Part shown: positions 17,676 through 26,561 of the stretch, piece after piece
Layout: each line of letters starts with the position of its first letter
Numbering within the stretch: position 1 is the stretch's first letter
Assembly: GCA_028284625.1 (NCBI GenBank)
Contig: JANQRH010000009.1
Span: 186,001-250,000, forward strand
DNA length: 64,000 nucleotides
Reading direction: 5' to 3'
Source: Afifellaceae bacterium
GTDB lineage: Bacteria > Pseudomonadota > Alphaproteobacteria > Rhizobiales > Afifellaceae
The notes under the pieces: model-generated
Database searches by the model: none
What the model saw: the letters and a program-made list of their open reading frames with translations, nothing else
What the model was told of the DNA's origin: nothing
Made by a program: the position numbers and the translations under genes

Positions 17676-19427
17676 ATGGCCGAAGAGGCCGACTTTCTGA
17701 CACTGGTGGACGACGAGGAGGATGCGCCTGCTCGCGCGTCGGCGCGGACCTGGAAAGTCGCGGTGGTCGATGACGATCAGGCTGTGCACACCGGCACGAC
17801 CTTCGCGTTGCAGGATTTCCAACTGCAAGGCCGCCGGCTTGAGCTTTTGTCAGCGCGTTCCGCGGCAGAAGCGCGGGAGCTCTTCCGTGCGCATCCCGAC
17901 CTTGCGGTCATTCTCCTGGACGTGGTGATGGAGACAGAGGGCGCGGGTCTCGATCTCGTGGGGTTCGTGCGCGAGGAGCTGAAGAACGAAACCGTCCGCA
18001 TCATCCTGCGCACGGGGCAGCCGGGGCAGGCGCCGGAGCGGCGGGTCATCGTCGATTACGACATCAACGACTACAAGGCCAAAACGGAACTGACGGCGGA
18101 GAAGCTCTTCACGGCGCTGACGGCGGCGCTGCGCAGCTACGAGCAGCTTCTGCGGCTCGTCGAGACACGCCGCGGGCTGGAGATCATCGTCGATGCCGCG
18201 GCGGATTTGTTCGACCAGCGTTCGTTGCAGCGCCTGGCAGAAGGCGTACTGACGCAGCTTTCGGCGCTTATGGGTGGCGAATGCGCCGGGCTTTTGATCC
18301 TGCGCGAGCCGGGAAGCCCGTCCGGCCTGACGGTGCTGGCGGGTTCCGGTGGCTTTTGCGATCATGCGGCGGAGTCGCCTGAGACGTTGGAGCCAGAGCT
18401 TCGCGAACATATCGAGAGGGCCCTTGAACGGCGGTGCCACGATTTTCCCGCAGGGCGCAGCATCCTCTACATGGGCACGAGCAGCGGGCGTGAACTTGTT
18501 GCGCTGATGAATTGCGGCCGCGAACTCTCGCCGACCGACAAGGCGCTGGTGGAGGTGTTTTGTAGCCGCCTCGCGGCTGCCTTCGACAATGCCACGCTCT
18601 ACGAACGCCTGGAGCGGGCCAATCAGCGGCTGGAAGAGAAGGTTATCAAACGCACCGCGCAACTCACGGCGGCCAAGGAGCGGCTGGAGAACCAGAGCGA
18701 GCGGCTGAAGCGCGCCAACGCCTTCAAAAGCGAGGTGCTGGGCACCGTCGCGCATGATCTGAAGAACCCGCTCGGCGTGATCCTCGGTCGCACGGAGATG
18801 CTGAACGAGATGTTCGCGCTGACGCCTTTCCCTGAGGAGAACGCGCGCGGGCAACTTGAGCACATCAAGCAGACCGCGCGGCGGCTCACCGACATGGTGG
18901 AAGACCTGATCGCCGATGCGCGCGCCGACGCGGTGGACATATCGGTGCGCGCCTATGAGCCGGATTTCGGCCTGCTGGTTGAGGAGGTTGCTGAGAACAA
19001 CCGCAAACTCGCCGCCGCCAAGGACCAGGAATTGGTGGTGGATGTGGAGCGCAACCTCAAGGTCAGGGCCGATACGGAGCGGCTGCGCGAGGCGGTCGAC
19101 AATCTGGTGTCGAACGCGGTGAAATACAGCCCTATCGGCGGGCGTATCGAAGTCACGGCACGCCGCGAAGAGGGGGATGCGGTGGCCCGCATCGCCGATA
19201 ACGGGCCGGGCCTTTCGCCGGAAGACAACGACCGGCTCTTCGTCCGATTCCAGCGTTTGTCGGCCAAGCCGACCGGCGGCGAAAGCTCCACCGGGCTGGG
19301 GCTTTCCATTGCCAAGCGCATCATCGATCTTCACAAGGGCCGGATATTCGTCGAAAATTCCGGTGATTCAGGCGGGGCGGTCTTCACGATCGCGCTGCCG
19401 CTGCTTGATAAGGCGGACGCACAATGA
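17676..19427 (+). CDS. Response regulator-histidine kinase hybrid with DUF3369 domain
   Basis: The cytoplasmic 583-residue protein lacks membrane segments. Order: receiver domain (residues about 27-150, phosphoacceptor Asp82 in ILLDVVME), DUF3369 GAF-like domain (about 155-310), coiled coil, HisKA with His360 in TVAHDLKNPLG, then HATPase_c with NLVSNAVKYSP, DNGPGLS and STGLGLSIAK. It therefore receives a phosphoryl group from another kinase and can phosphorylate a partner in turn. The ATG at 17676 has GGAG nearby; a TTG at 17664 is less likely. The adjacent OmpR-type regulator overlaps by four bases and is the obvious partner. Confidence 0.9.
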   Translation: MAEEADFLTLVDDEEDAPARASARTWKVAVVDDDQAVHTGTTFALQDFQLQGRRLELLSARSAAEARELFRAHPDLAVILLDVVMETEGAGLDLVGFVREELKNETVRIILRTGQPGQAPERRVIVDYDINDYKAKTELTAEKLFTALTAALRSYEQLLRLVETRRGLEIIVDAAADLFDQRSLQRLAEGVLTQLSALMGGECAGLLILREPGSPSGLTVLAGSGGFCDHAAESPETLEPELREHIERALERRCHDFPAGRSILYMGTSSGRELVALMNCGRELSPTDKALVEVFCSRLAAAFDNATLYERLERANQRLEEKVIKRTAQLTAAKERLENQSERLKRANAFKSEVLGTVAHDLKNPLGVILGRTEMLNEMFALTPFPEENARGQLEHIKQTARRLTDMVEDLIADARADAVDISVRAYEPDFGLLVEEVAENNRKLAAAKDQELVVDVERNLKVRADTERLREAVDNLVSNAVKYSPIGGRIEVTARREEGDAVARIADNGPGLSPEDNDRLFVRFQRLSAKPTGGESSTGLGLSIAKRIIDLHKGRIFVENSGDSGGAVFTIALPLLDKADAQ

Positions 19428-20146
19428 GCCAGCAGCAGAACATATTCGTCGTCGACGACGAGGCCGCGGCGCGCGACATGATCGGCGACTATCTGAAGAT
19501 GCATGGCTTTGACGTGACGCTGTGCGACGGCGGACCGTCGTTGCGCACCGAAGTGGAGAAGGCCCGTCCCGATCTCGTCGTACTCGACCTCAACATGCCG
19601 GAGGAAGACGGGCTGTCGCTCGTCCGCTTCCTGAAGCAATCCGGAAATGTGCCGGTGATCATGCTGACGGCCACGGCAAGCCCGATCGACCGCGTCGTCG
19701 GCCTGGAGCTCGGCGCCGACGATTATCTCGCCAAACCGTGCGAGCTGCGTGAGCTTCTGGCGCGCGTGCGCTCCGTTCTGAGGCGAAGCGCTGCTGCCGC
19801 AGCCGGTCCCGCGGGCGAGCCGAATCGCACGGTCAAGATGGGCACCAAATGGCTCGATCTCGACGCCCGCACACTCCGCGACGAAGACGGCAACGAGCAT
19901 CCGCTGACGGCCTCCGAGTTCGGTCTCCTGAAGGCGTTTGCGGAAAACCCCAAGCGGGTTCTGACCCGCGAGCGGCTGCTTGATCTGGCGCAGGCGCGCG
20001 ACGCGGAGGCGTTCGACAGGGCGATCGACGTGCGAATTACACGCATACGGCGAAAGATCGAGCCCGAGCCGTCGCATCCCAAGGTGATCAAGACGGTGCG
20101 CGGCGCCGGTTATGTTTTCTCGCCGGAGGACCCTCAGGCCTCCTGA
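19424..20146 (+). CDS. OmpR/PhoB-family response regulator
   Basis: The 240-residue regulator has a receiver domain with acidic pocket VDDE, phosphoacceptor Asp55 in VLDLNMPEEDG, the conserved Thr in MLTAT and Lys in YLAKP. A Trans_reg_C winged helix follows, ending with RRKIEPEPSHPKVIKTVRG and a GYVFSP tail. Its ATG lies within the stop of the DUF3369 kinase gene, so the pair forms a two-component system. Target genes are not evident. The receiver-output linker is alanine-rich. Confidence 0.93.
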   Translation: MSQQQNIFVVDDEAAARDMIGDYLKMHGFDVTLCDGGPSLRTEVEKARPDLVVLDLNMPEEDGLSLVRFLKQSGNVPVIMLTATASPIDRVVGLELGADDYLAKPCELRELLARVRSVLRRSAAAAAGPAGEPNRTVKMGTKWLDLDARTLRDEDGNEHPLTASEFGLLKAFAENPKRVLTRERLLDLAQARDAEAFDRAIDVRITRIRRKIEPEPSHPKVIKTVRGAGYVFSPEDPQAS

Positions 20147-20316
20147 GCAGCCACGAATCGCCTATTTCGGCCGAATTGTTTCGTCGCAGACCCGCCGGAA
20201 GAAACATTTCCGTGGGCCGACGAAACGCTTTTCCGCCAGCGCGAAAAACGCCGGAAAAGGTGTGAGCCTAGATTGTGTCTCATCGGACGAGCCCAGGGCA
20301 GGGGCTCCGGAGGGAC

Positions 20317-20721
20317 ATGAAGATGATCCAGTCGAAGACGCTTTTCGTCGCCGCCGCACTGTTTGGCTCTGCGCTTGCCATCGCCGGACTGATTGCCGCG
20401 CCGTTCAACGGCGAAGCCCGCGCCGCCGCCGGCCAGCCCGGCCCGGAGCTCGTCGCCGAGCGCATCGGTGGCGCCTTTGCCTCAATCGATCTCGCCGATG
20501 TCGACCATGCGACGCGCGCCGCTCTGGTGCGGCTGCCCAAGGGCGATCTGGGTGTTGCCGGTTGCGAGGGTCAGGCCTGGCCGAACATCAGTGCCGATTG
20601 CCTCGTCACTGCCGATGGCTCAACGGCCGACAATGTGCGCTTCGTGACCTTCGGCTACCAGGCCGGAGAGGCGGAAACGGTGCTGCTTCGCGTTCCAACT
20701 TCGCAGACTGCGGCGCGGTAG
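20317..20721 (+). CDS. Small exported protein, 134 aa
   Basis: A clear signal peptide (SKTLFVAAALFGSALAIAGL, cleavage after AAAG or nearby) precedes a mature part of about 95 residues with two cysteines (VAGCEG, SADCLV) that could form a disulfide. The ATG at 20317 has GGAGGG five bases upstream, which rejects the longer frame at 20275. No family is recognised. It lies between the two-component pair and the membrane kinase on the same strand, 34 bases before the kinase frame, and may be co-transcribed with either. Confidence 0.65.
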   Translation: MKMIQSKTLFVAAALFGSALAIAGLIAAPFNGEARAAAGQPGPELVAERIGGAFASIDLADVDHATRAALVRLPKGDLGVAGCEGQAWPNISADCLVTADGSTADNVRFVTFGYQAGEAETVLLRVPTSQTAAR

Positions 20722-20755
20722 ACGCGTTCTCGGGGCGCGATGCGCCTCGCGTTGC

Positions 20756-23242
20756 ATGAATCATCGTCCCGCCGCGCTGGACCCACCGCCAGACGCACGA
20801 ACCGGCCCTCTCGCCAGCCCGCTGCTCTCTGATAAGATCGGAGGGCGCCGGGCGCGCCGTGCCGGTTCGGGTGTCGGAATGCGAATTACCTATCGGGTCC
20901 TTCTCGTTGGTGGCATCCCCATCACGATTGCGGCGGCCATCGCGCTCGCCGCTTTTGTGCTTTTGAACGAGGCCGACCGGGCCCGCTCCGGCGCGGTGCT
21001 TGCCGGCACGATCTATCGCAACCTGCTGTCTGCCGGGTCAGCGCGCGACGACTTCCTGGAAACGACGCGCGGTGATCGCACGCAGTACTATGAGCTGTTC
21101 CGCACCTACACGGAACAGGCGCGCTTCGACCTTAGACGTCTCGCCGGCATCGTACGCGAAAGCCAGCATGTGGAGGCCGTCGACGAAGCGGCGGGTGCGC
21201 TACAGCGCTACACGGAGGACATGCGTCGCCTGCTCGACGTCACCGGGCGGAACGACCAGCTGGTGGTCAGCATGGCGGGGCGCACCGATAGCCTTGTCGG
21301 CATGACCGACGAAGCGCGTGAACGCCAGCATCGCTCCAACGCCGATGTCGTCCAATCGCTGGCGGAGAGCGACCGCAAGCTGCGCGTTGCGCGCGAGATC
21401 GTCGACCGGGCGCACGAATTCTCCGCTGCCATCTCGGCAGTGCAATTGTTCCGCGCGACGGCCGAGGATGCTGCGCCGGCGGTGCTGACCGGCTCTGTCC
21501 GCTTCAGCTTCGAGGTCGGCCGGATGCGCAGCAGCGGCATGCGGCTGAGCGAGGCGCTCCGCGCCGCCGAACGCGACGAATCCGTTCGTGACCTCAGCCG
21601 CCTTCTTCTCGCCTACGAGATCAGCATGACGCCGACGCCGGATGCCGCGTTGTCGGACCAGGCGCCTCCGAGCGCCACGGAGGCCGGGCGCCGGCTGACG
21701 GACTGGGTGGAGCGGCTGATCAAGATCAACGCCACCGAACAGCGCGCGCTGCACGATCAGGTGGCGGAGCTACTGACCTATTCGGTGCTCTCGTCGGAGA
21801 CGGAGCGGGCGACCCAAGAGATCGCCATCGAAGCGCTGAAGCGCAGCAACCGCACGACCGAAGCGCTCACGGCGCGCGATGCCAACGCCGTGCAGCGCAT
21901 TTATGACGAGAGCAGCAATCTTGGCACGATTATCGCGACGCTGCCGATCTCGCCGCTTATTCAGACGGAGATGGTCGATGCGGTCGCGCAGTGGCGAACC
22001 GGATTGGCAACGACGATTGAGGGCCTCACCGCGCAAAACCGCATTTTGCGGGAGATGGATGCCACGACGCGGCGCATGATCGGGCGCTCGCGGCTTTTGA
22101 ACGAGACGCTGACGCGCGACGCGGAGCGGATCAGCGATCTGGTCGGCCGTATACTCATTCTCGGCGCCGCCGTGGGTCTGCTTCTCGGATCGGTGACGGC
22201 GCTTGCGGTGGCGCGCTCCATCACCCGGCCGCTCAGCCGGCTTCAGCAGAGCATGGTGGAACTGTCGCAGAATACGCGCTCCGGGCTGATCGCCGATTTC
22301 GACCGCCGCGACGAATTGGGTGACATGGCGCGCGCGACGAATGTGTTCCTTACCGAGATCGGCCGGCGCGAGCAGGCGCTGCGGAAATCGAAAGAGCGCG
22401 CCGACGCGGCTTTGGCGGAGCTGCAGCAAGCGCAGACCGATCTGATTCAGGCGGAGAAGCTTGCTTCGCTCGGACAGCTCGTCGCCGGCGTCGCGCACGA
22501 GATCAACACACCGCTAGGTATTGCGCTGACCACGTCGACCTTGCTGGGGGATGAGTCCAAGCGTTTCGCGAAAGCGGCGGAAAGCGGCAAGCTGCAGCGC
22601 TCCGTGCTGCGGCGCTTCATGGAGCGCATGGGCGAGGGGACGCAGCTTCTCTTCGCCAATCTGACGCGCGCGGCCGATCTGGTGCACAGCTTCAAGCAGG
22701 TCGCCGCCGACCAGGCGAGCGGCGAGCGGCGGCAATTCGTCATGGACGACTGGCTGCACGACCTTCTGACCAGCCTCAGTCCGGTCCTGCGCAAGACAAA
22801 GCATGAGGTGGCAATCGACTGCCCGCCGGGCCTCAATCTCGACACCTATCCCGGCGCGCTTGGGCAGGTGCTGACCAACCTGCTCACCAATGCGCTGACG
22901 CATGCCTATGGCGAGGGCGACGCGGGCCATCTTGAGATCCGTGTGAGCGAGCCGAGCATCGATCTGGTGCGCATCGTCTTCTCCGATGATGGCAAGGGTA
23001 TCCCTGAGGCCGATATCGGCAAGGCGTTCGACCCGTTCTTCACCACGGGGCGGAGCACCGGCTCGACCGGCCTTGGGCTGCACATCGTCTACAATCTGGT
23101 GACCAGCCGCCTGCAAGGCCACATCAGCCTCTACAGCAAGGTCGGCAAGGGCACGCGCTTCACTATCGACATCCCCAAGGCCGTCAGCGATCCGTCTGCG
23201 GACGCTGCACCGGCACAAAGCCGTCAGTTTGAAAGGGCATAG
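20756..23242 (+). CDS. Membrane sensor histidine kinase with long helical periplasmic domain
   Basis: The frame encodes up to 828 residues. A first membrane helix (IPITIAAAIALAAFVLL, about 52-70) and a second (LILGAAVGLLLGSVTALAVA, near 465-485) bracket a periplasmic region of almost 400 residues rich in heptad-like helices. HAMP, a coiled coil, HisKA with the phosphoacceptor His in VAHEINTPLG (about residue 581), and HATPase_c (LLTNALTHAYG, DDGKGIPE, GSTGLGLHIV) follow. The first 41 residues are atypical and have no ribosome site; the ATG at 20879 (MRITYRV) may be the real start. There is no receiver domain. A family-5 binding protein gene starts four bases after its stop, suggesting TorS/TorT-like ligand sensing. 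Confidence 0.88.
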   Translation: MNHRPAALDPPPDARTGPLASPLLSDKIGGRRARRAGSGVGMRITYRVLLVGGIPITIAAAIALAAFVLLNEADRARSGAVLAGTIYRNLLSAGSARDDFLETTRGDRTQYYELFRTYTEQARFDLRRLAGIVRESQHVEAVDEAAGALQRYTEDMRRLLDVTGRNDQLVVSMAGRTDSLVGMTDEARERQHRSNADVVQSLAESDRKLRVAREIVDRAHEFSAAISAVQLFRATAEDAAPAVLTGSVRFSFEVGRMRSSGMRLSEALRAAERDESVRDLSRLLLAYEISMTPTPDAALSDQAPPSATEAGRRLTDWVERLIKINATEQRALHDQVAELLTYSVLSSETERATQEIAIEALKRSNRTTEALTARDANAVQRIYDESSNLGTIIATLPISPLIQTEMVDAVAQWRTGLATTIEGLTAQNRILREMDATTRRMIGRSRLLNETLTRDAERISDLVGRILILGAAVGLLLGSVTALAVARSITRPLSRLQQSMVELSQNTRSGLIADFDRRDELGDMARATNVFLTEIGRREQALRKSKERADAALAELQQAQTDLIQAEKLASLGQLVAGVAHEINTPLGIALTTSTLLGDESKRFAKAAESGKLQRSVLRRFMERMGEGTQLLFANLTRAADLVHSFKQVAADQASGERRQFVMDDWLHDLLTSLSPVLRKTKHEVAIDCPPGLNLDTYPGALGQVLTNLLTNALTHAYGEGDAGHLEIRVSEPSIDLVRIVFSDDGKGIPEADIGKAFDPFFTTGRSTGSTGLGLHIVYNLVTSRLQGHISLYSKVGKGTRFTIDIPKAVSDPSADAAPAQSRQFERA

Positions 23243-23246
23243 ACAC

Positions 23247-24842
23247 ATGCGAAGAGCGACCGTCGGCGTGCTGGCCGGCTTGATGGCGCTGTCAGTCGGC
23301 GCGGCGCGCGGCGATACCTTCGTCTATTGCTCCGAAGGCAATCCGGAATCGCTCAATCCGCAGGCCATGACGACCTCGACTGCGATCAGCGCGGGACGGC
23401 TGTTCTTCAACAATCTGGTGGAGTTCGTGCCGGGCACGACGGAGATCATGCCGTCATTGGCGGAGTCTTGGGAGATCTCCGACGACGGCACCGAATACAC
23501 CTTCTATCTGCGCCGCGACGTGCCGTTTCAATCCAACGATCTGTTCACGCCGAGCCGGGCGATGAACGCCGACGACGTCATCTTCTCCATGCACCGGCAG
23601 TGGAAGGAGGACCATCCGTACCATGATGTCGGCGAGTCGAGCTACGACTACTTCAAGGATATGGGCATGCCGGAGCTGCTTGAATCCGTGGAGAAGGTCG
23701 ACGACCACACGGTGCGCATTCGCTTGTCGCGGCCTGAGGCGCCGTTCCTGGCCGATCTGGCGATGCCGTTCAACGTCGTGCAGTCGGCGGAATATGCCGA
23801 GCAATTGATAGAGGCCGGTACGCCGGAGGCCTTCGACAAGAAGCCGATCGGGACCGGACCGTTCGCCTTTGTGGATTTCCAGCCCGATGTCTCGGTCCGG
23901 TATCGGGCGTTTGAGGATTATTGGCGTGGCAAGCAGCCGATTGAGACTTTGGTCTTTTCCATCACGCCGAACGCCGCCGTGCGGCTGACCAAGCTCAGGG
24001 CGGGGGAGTGCCATCTCAGCGCTTTTCCCAATCCCGGAGACCGCGACGGCATTGAGTCTGATCCGTCGCTAGAGCTTCTGACTCAGGAAGGGCTGAACAT
24101 CGGCTATCTCGGCATGAACACGCAGCGGCCGCCATTCCACGATGTGCGCGTCAGGCGCGCCATCAATCTGGCGATCGACAAAGCTGCGATCATCGAAGCC
24201 GTCTATCGCGGCGCTGGTGTTGCCGCCAAAAGCGCCATCCCGCCGACCATGTGGTCCTACAATGACGACATCGATCCTTACCCATATGATCCGGCGGCGG
24301 CACAGCAGCTCATGATCGAGGCGGGCCTGGCGGAGGGCTTTGACACGGACCTTTGGTACATTCCGGTCAGCCGCCCGTACAATCCAAACGGCAAGCGTGT
24401 CGCGGAACTGATCCAGTATGATCTGTCGCGGATCGGTATTCGCGCGACGCTGATGAGTGACGAATGGCCGGAATACCGCGCCGCTCTTCAGGCCGGAAAA
24501 CCGTCGATGGCGCTCTACGGCTGGACGGGCGACAATGGCGACCCGGACAACTTTCTGCACGTGCTTCTGGGATGCACGGCCGCTCGGCCCGGCGGCAACA
24601 ACATCGCCAAATGGTGCGACGCGGAATACGACGATCTGGTCACGCAGGCGAAGCGGGTCAGCGACCAAAGGGAGCGCGAGAAGCTCTATCGCGCGGCGCA
24701 GCAGATCTTCCACGACCAGGCGCCCTGGGTGCCGCTGGCTCATTCCATCGTGCTGATGGCGGCGCGATCGAACGTTGAGGGCTACAAGATGGACCCGCTC
24801 GGCCGGCAGCCCTTCGAGGGCGTCGGGCTTTCAGACAAATAG
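23247..24842 (+). CDS. Orphan family-5 solute-binding protein linked to the sensor kinase
   Basis: The 531-residue exported protein has a short signal peptide (VGVLAGLMALSVGAARG) and a full SBP_bac_5 fold. It is closely related to the binding protein at 11001-12602: shared blocks include LAESWEISDDG, MNADDVIFS / FNADDVIFS, and PTMWSYNDDI. Unlike that copy, no permease or ATPase gene accompanies it. Instead it sits four bases after a histidine kinase, and the next gene is convergent. The likely start is ATG 23247 rather than TTG 23229, which would overlap the kinase. It may present ligand to the kinase, or feed the importer 10 kb away. Confidence 0.9.
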   Translation: MRRATVGVLAGLMALSVGAARGDTFVYCSEGNPESLNPQAMTTSTAISAGRLFFNNLVEFVPGTTEIMPSLAESWEISDDGTEYTFYLRRDVPFQSNDLFTPSRAMNADDVIFSMHRQWKEDHPYHDVGESSYDYFKDMGMPELLESVEKVDDHTVRIRLSRPEAPFLADLAMPFNVVQSAEYAEQLIEAGTPEAFDKKPIGTGPFAFVDFQPDVSVRYRAFEDYWRGKQPIETLVFSITPNAAVRLTKLRAGECHLSAFPNPGDRDGIESDPSLELLTQEGLNIGYLGMNTQRPPFHDVRVRRAINLAIDKAAIIEAVYRGAGVAAKSAIPPTMWSYNDDIDPYPYDPAAAQQLMIEAGLAEGFDTDLWYIPVSRPYNPNGKRVAELIQYDLSRIGIRATLMSDEWPEYRAALQAGKPSMALYGWTGDNGDPDNFLHVLLGCTAARPGGNNIAKWCDAEYDDLVTQAKRVSDQREREKLYRAAQQIFHDQAPWVPLAHSIVLMAARSNVEGYKMDPLGRQPFEGVGLSDK

Positions 24843-24857
24843 GCGGTAAGCGGCAGT

Positions 24858-26366
24858 TTAAGCGGCGGCCTGGGCGCGCCGGCGGCGATCGCGTCTCGGC
24901 TGCGCGTAATATTCGTTCTTGTCGACATACATGGCCGCGTCGGCCCGCTGCATGACCGATTCAAGGCGTTCGCCGGGCCGGGCGGTGGCGGCACCGACCG
25001 ACAGCGACAGGGGCGCGGCGGAGTAGAACGTGTTGTTGAGGGCCAGGAGCTTGCGGATCGTTGCCACAACGATGCGCGCGTCCTCTTCGTCGGCGTTCGG
25101 CAGAAGCAACGCGAACTCGTCGCCGCCAATCCGCGAAGCACTGGACGGCGTGTCGATGGCCTCTGTAAGAACCTCACCGGCGCGCCTCAGAAGCGAATCG
25201 CCGGCCGCGTGACCGAGCCTGTCGTTCACAGACTTCAGCTCATTCATGTCGGCAATGATGACGGAGACCGGCCCCCGGTCCAGGCGTTCCAGTCGGTTCA
25301 TTTCCTCGACGAAGAAGCGGCGGTTGCACAGCTTGGTCAGCGGATCGTGCTTGCCGAGGAACTCAAGATAGGCCTCTGCCTTCTTGCGGGCGGTGATGTC
25401 GGTCAGCGCCACCTGCACCTGGGACCAGGTGCGCTCGTGCCCCGGCAGAACGGAGAACTGCAGATGAACATTCAGCATGCTGCCGTCGAGGGCGTAGTTC
25501 ACGACCTCGCGCTGCTGGAAGAGCTTGCCGTCCCAAAGGTCGATGAGCTGCTCGCGGAAATGCGGCTGCATGTCATCGCGAAACACCTCGTTGATGCGAT
25601 CCAGCAGCTCGTCCTTGTCGGACGCCTTGAACATCTCAAGCGTATGGCGGTTCACGTCGATGACGCGTATCTCGCTCATGCAACGCTCGACGAATTCCGG
25701 GTGCACGTCGGTGAAGACGCGCAGATCGCTGATGCCCCGGCTGCGCACCTCTTCCAGCAAACACCTGACCTGGCTGAAATCCTCCACCCAGAGGGATACC
25801 GGCGAGTGTGCAAACAGGCCGCGCGCATATTGCTCGCTCTCGGCCAGATCGCGGCGTGCGTTTTCCCGTTCAGTGACGTCCAGGACGGCGACGAGAACGC
25901 GATCCCAGGTCTCTTCATGACCGGGGAGGATGCTGCCGCTCAGCTCAATATCGAGCCGCCTTCCGGACAAGGTGTAGTTGACCGTGTTTGAGAAGAACTT
26001 GTGCCGCCCCTCCCACATCTGCACGAGCTCGTCGCCATGCGTGTTCAGCATGTCGTCGCGGAACACTCTGTCCAGATTGCTGACGAGATGGTCCAGGCTC
26101 TCAGCTTCAAACAGATCCAAGGTCCGCTGGTTCACTTTCACCAGCTTGATGCGGTCAGCGCATTGCTTGGCGCGTTGCGGGTCCGCCTTCAGATAAGCGC
26201 GGAGGTCTGTGATGCCGTCGGCGCGCCAATCGTCGAAGAGCGCCTTCAGGTCGCTGTAATCCTCCAGCCAAAGCGACACCGGGGCGAGGTCGAACATCTT
26301 TTCGTCGTCGCCGGGGTCGGGCTGTAAATGCGACTCTGCGCCGGGCGGGCATTGCACGCTTGTCAT
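24858..26366 (-). CDS. Diguanylate cyclase with duplicated PAS-like sensor domains
   Basis: The 502-residue soluble protein has two homologous PAS-like modules (about 26-168 and 186-328) offset by exactly 160 residues. Compare SPVSLWVEDFSQV with APVSLWLEDYSDL, VFRDDM in both, and LPGHERTW with LPGHEETW. A GGDEF domain follows with an intact active-site motif at 414-418 (RIGGDEFALLLP). The RxxD inhibitory site expected a few residues upstream is not present (DTPSSAS instead), so product inhibition is probably absent. It would make cyclic di-GMP in response to an intracellular signal. No EAL domain or membrane segment is seen. Confidence 0.9.
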   Translation of the reverse strand: MTSVQCPPGAESHLQPDPGDDEKMFDLAPVSLWLEDYSDLKALFDDWRADGITDLRAYLKADPQRAKQCADRIKLVKVNQRTLDLFEAESLDHLVSNLDRVFRDDMLNTHGDELVQMWEGRHKFFSNTVNYTLSGRRLDIELSGSILPGHEETWDRVLVAVLDVTERENARRDLAESEQYARGLFAHSPVSLWVEDFSQVRCLLEEVRSRGISDLRVFTDVHPEFVERCMSEIRVIDVNRHTLEMFKASDKDELLDRINEVFRDDMQPHFREQLIDLWDGKLFQQREVVNYALDGSMLNVHLQFSVLPGHERTWSQVQVALTDITARKKAEAYLEFLGKHDPLTKLCNRRFFVEEMNRLERLDRGPVSVIIADMNELKSVNDRLGHAAGDSLLRRAGEVLTEAIDTPSSASRIGGDEFALLLPNADEEDARIVVATIRKLLALNNTFYSAAPLSLSVGAATARPGERLESVMQRADAAMYVDKNEYYAQPRRDRRRRAQAAA

Positions 26367-26460
26367 GTGGGCTCAGACCCTCCTGGGTCTCGACCGGTCT
26401 GAAGGCGACGAAAGCATCAGACGAACCGGTTAAGAACGCCCAAACAGAGGGCGATAATCG

Positions 26461-26475
26461 GAGGTTATCAACCTC
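26461..26475. promoter_or_regulatory. Short palindrome in divergent promoter region
   Basis: GAGGTT-ATC-AACCTC forms six-base perfect arms in the 195-base gap between the divergent diguanylate cyclase and aminotransferase genes. It is a possible operator. The size and position are the only evidence. Confidence 0.25.
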
Positions 26476-26561
26476 AGTTCGACTTTAAGTAGGGCTGAAT
26501 ACCGGGCTTGCGGGCGTCGGGCATCGCGGCTTAGCTGTCGTGGCCTGAATGGATTCTCCGC

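Noticed and set aside
17850-19334. 494-codon minus-strand frame opposite the DUF3369 kinase
   Set aside because: Antisense shadow; no domain, and the kinase reading is unambiguous.
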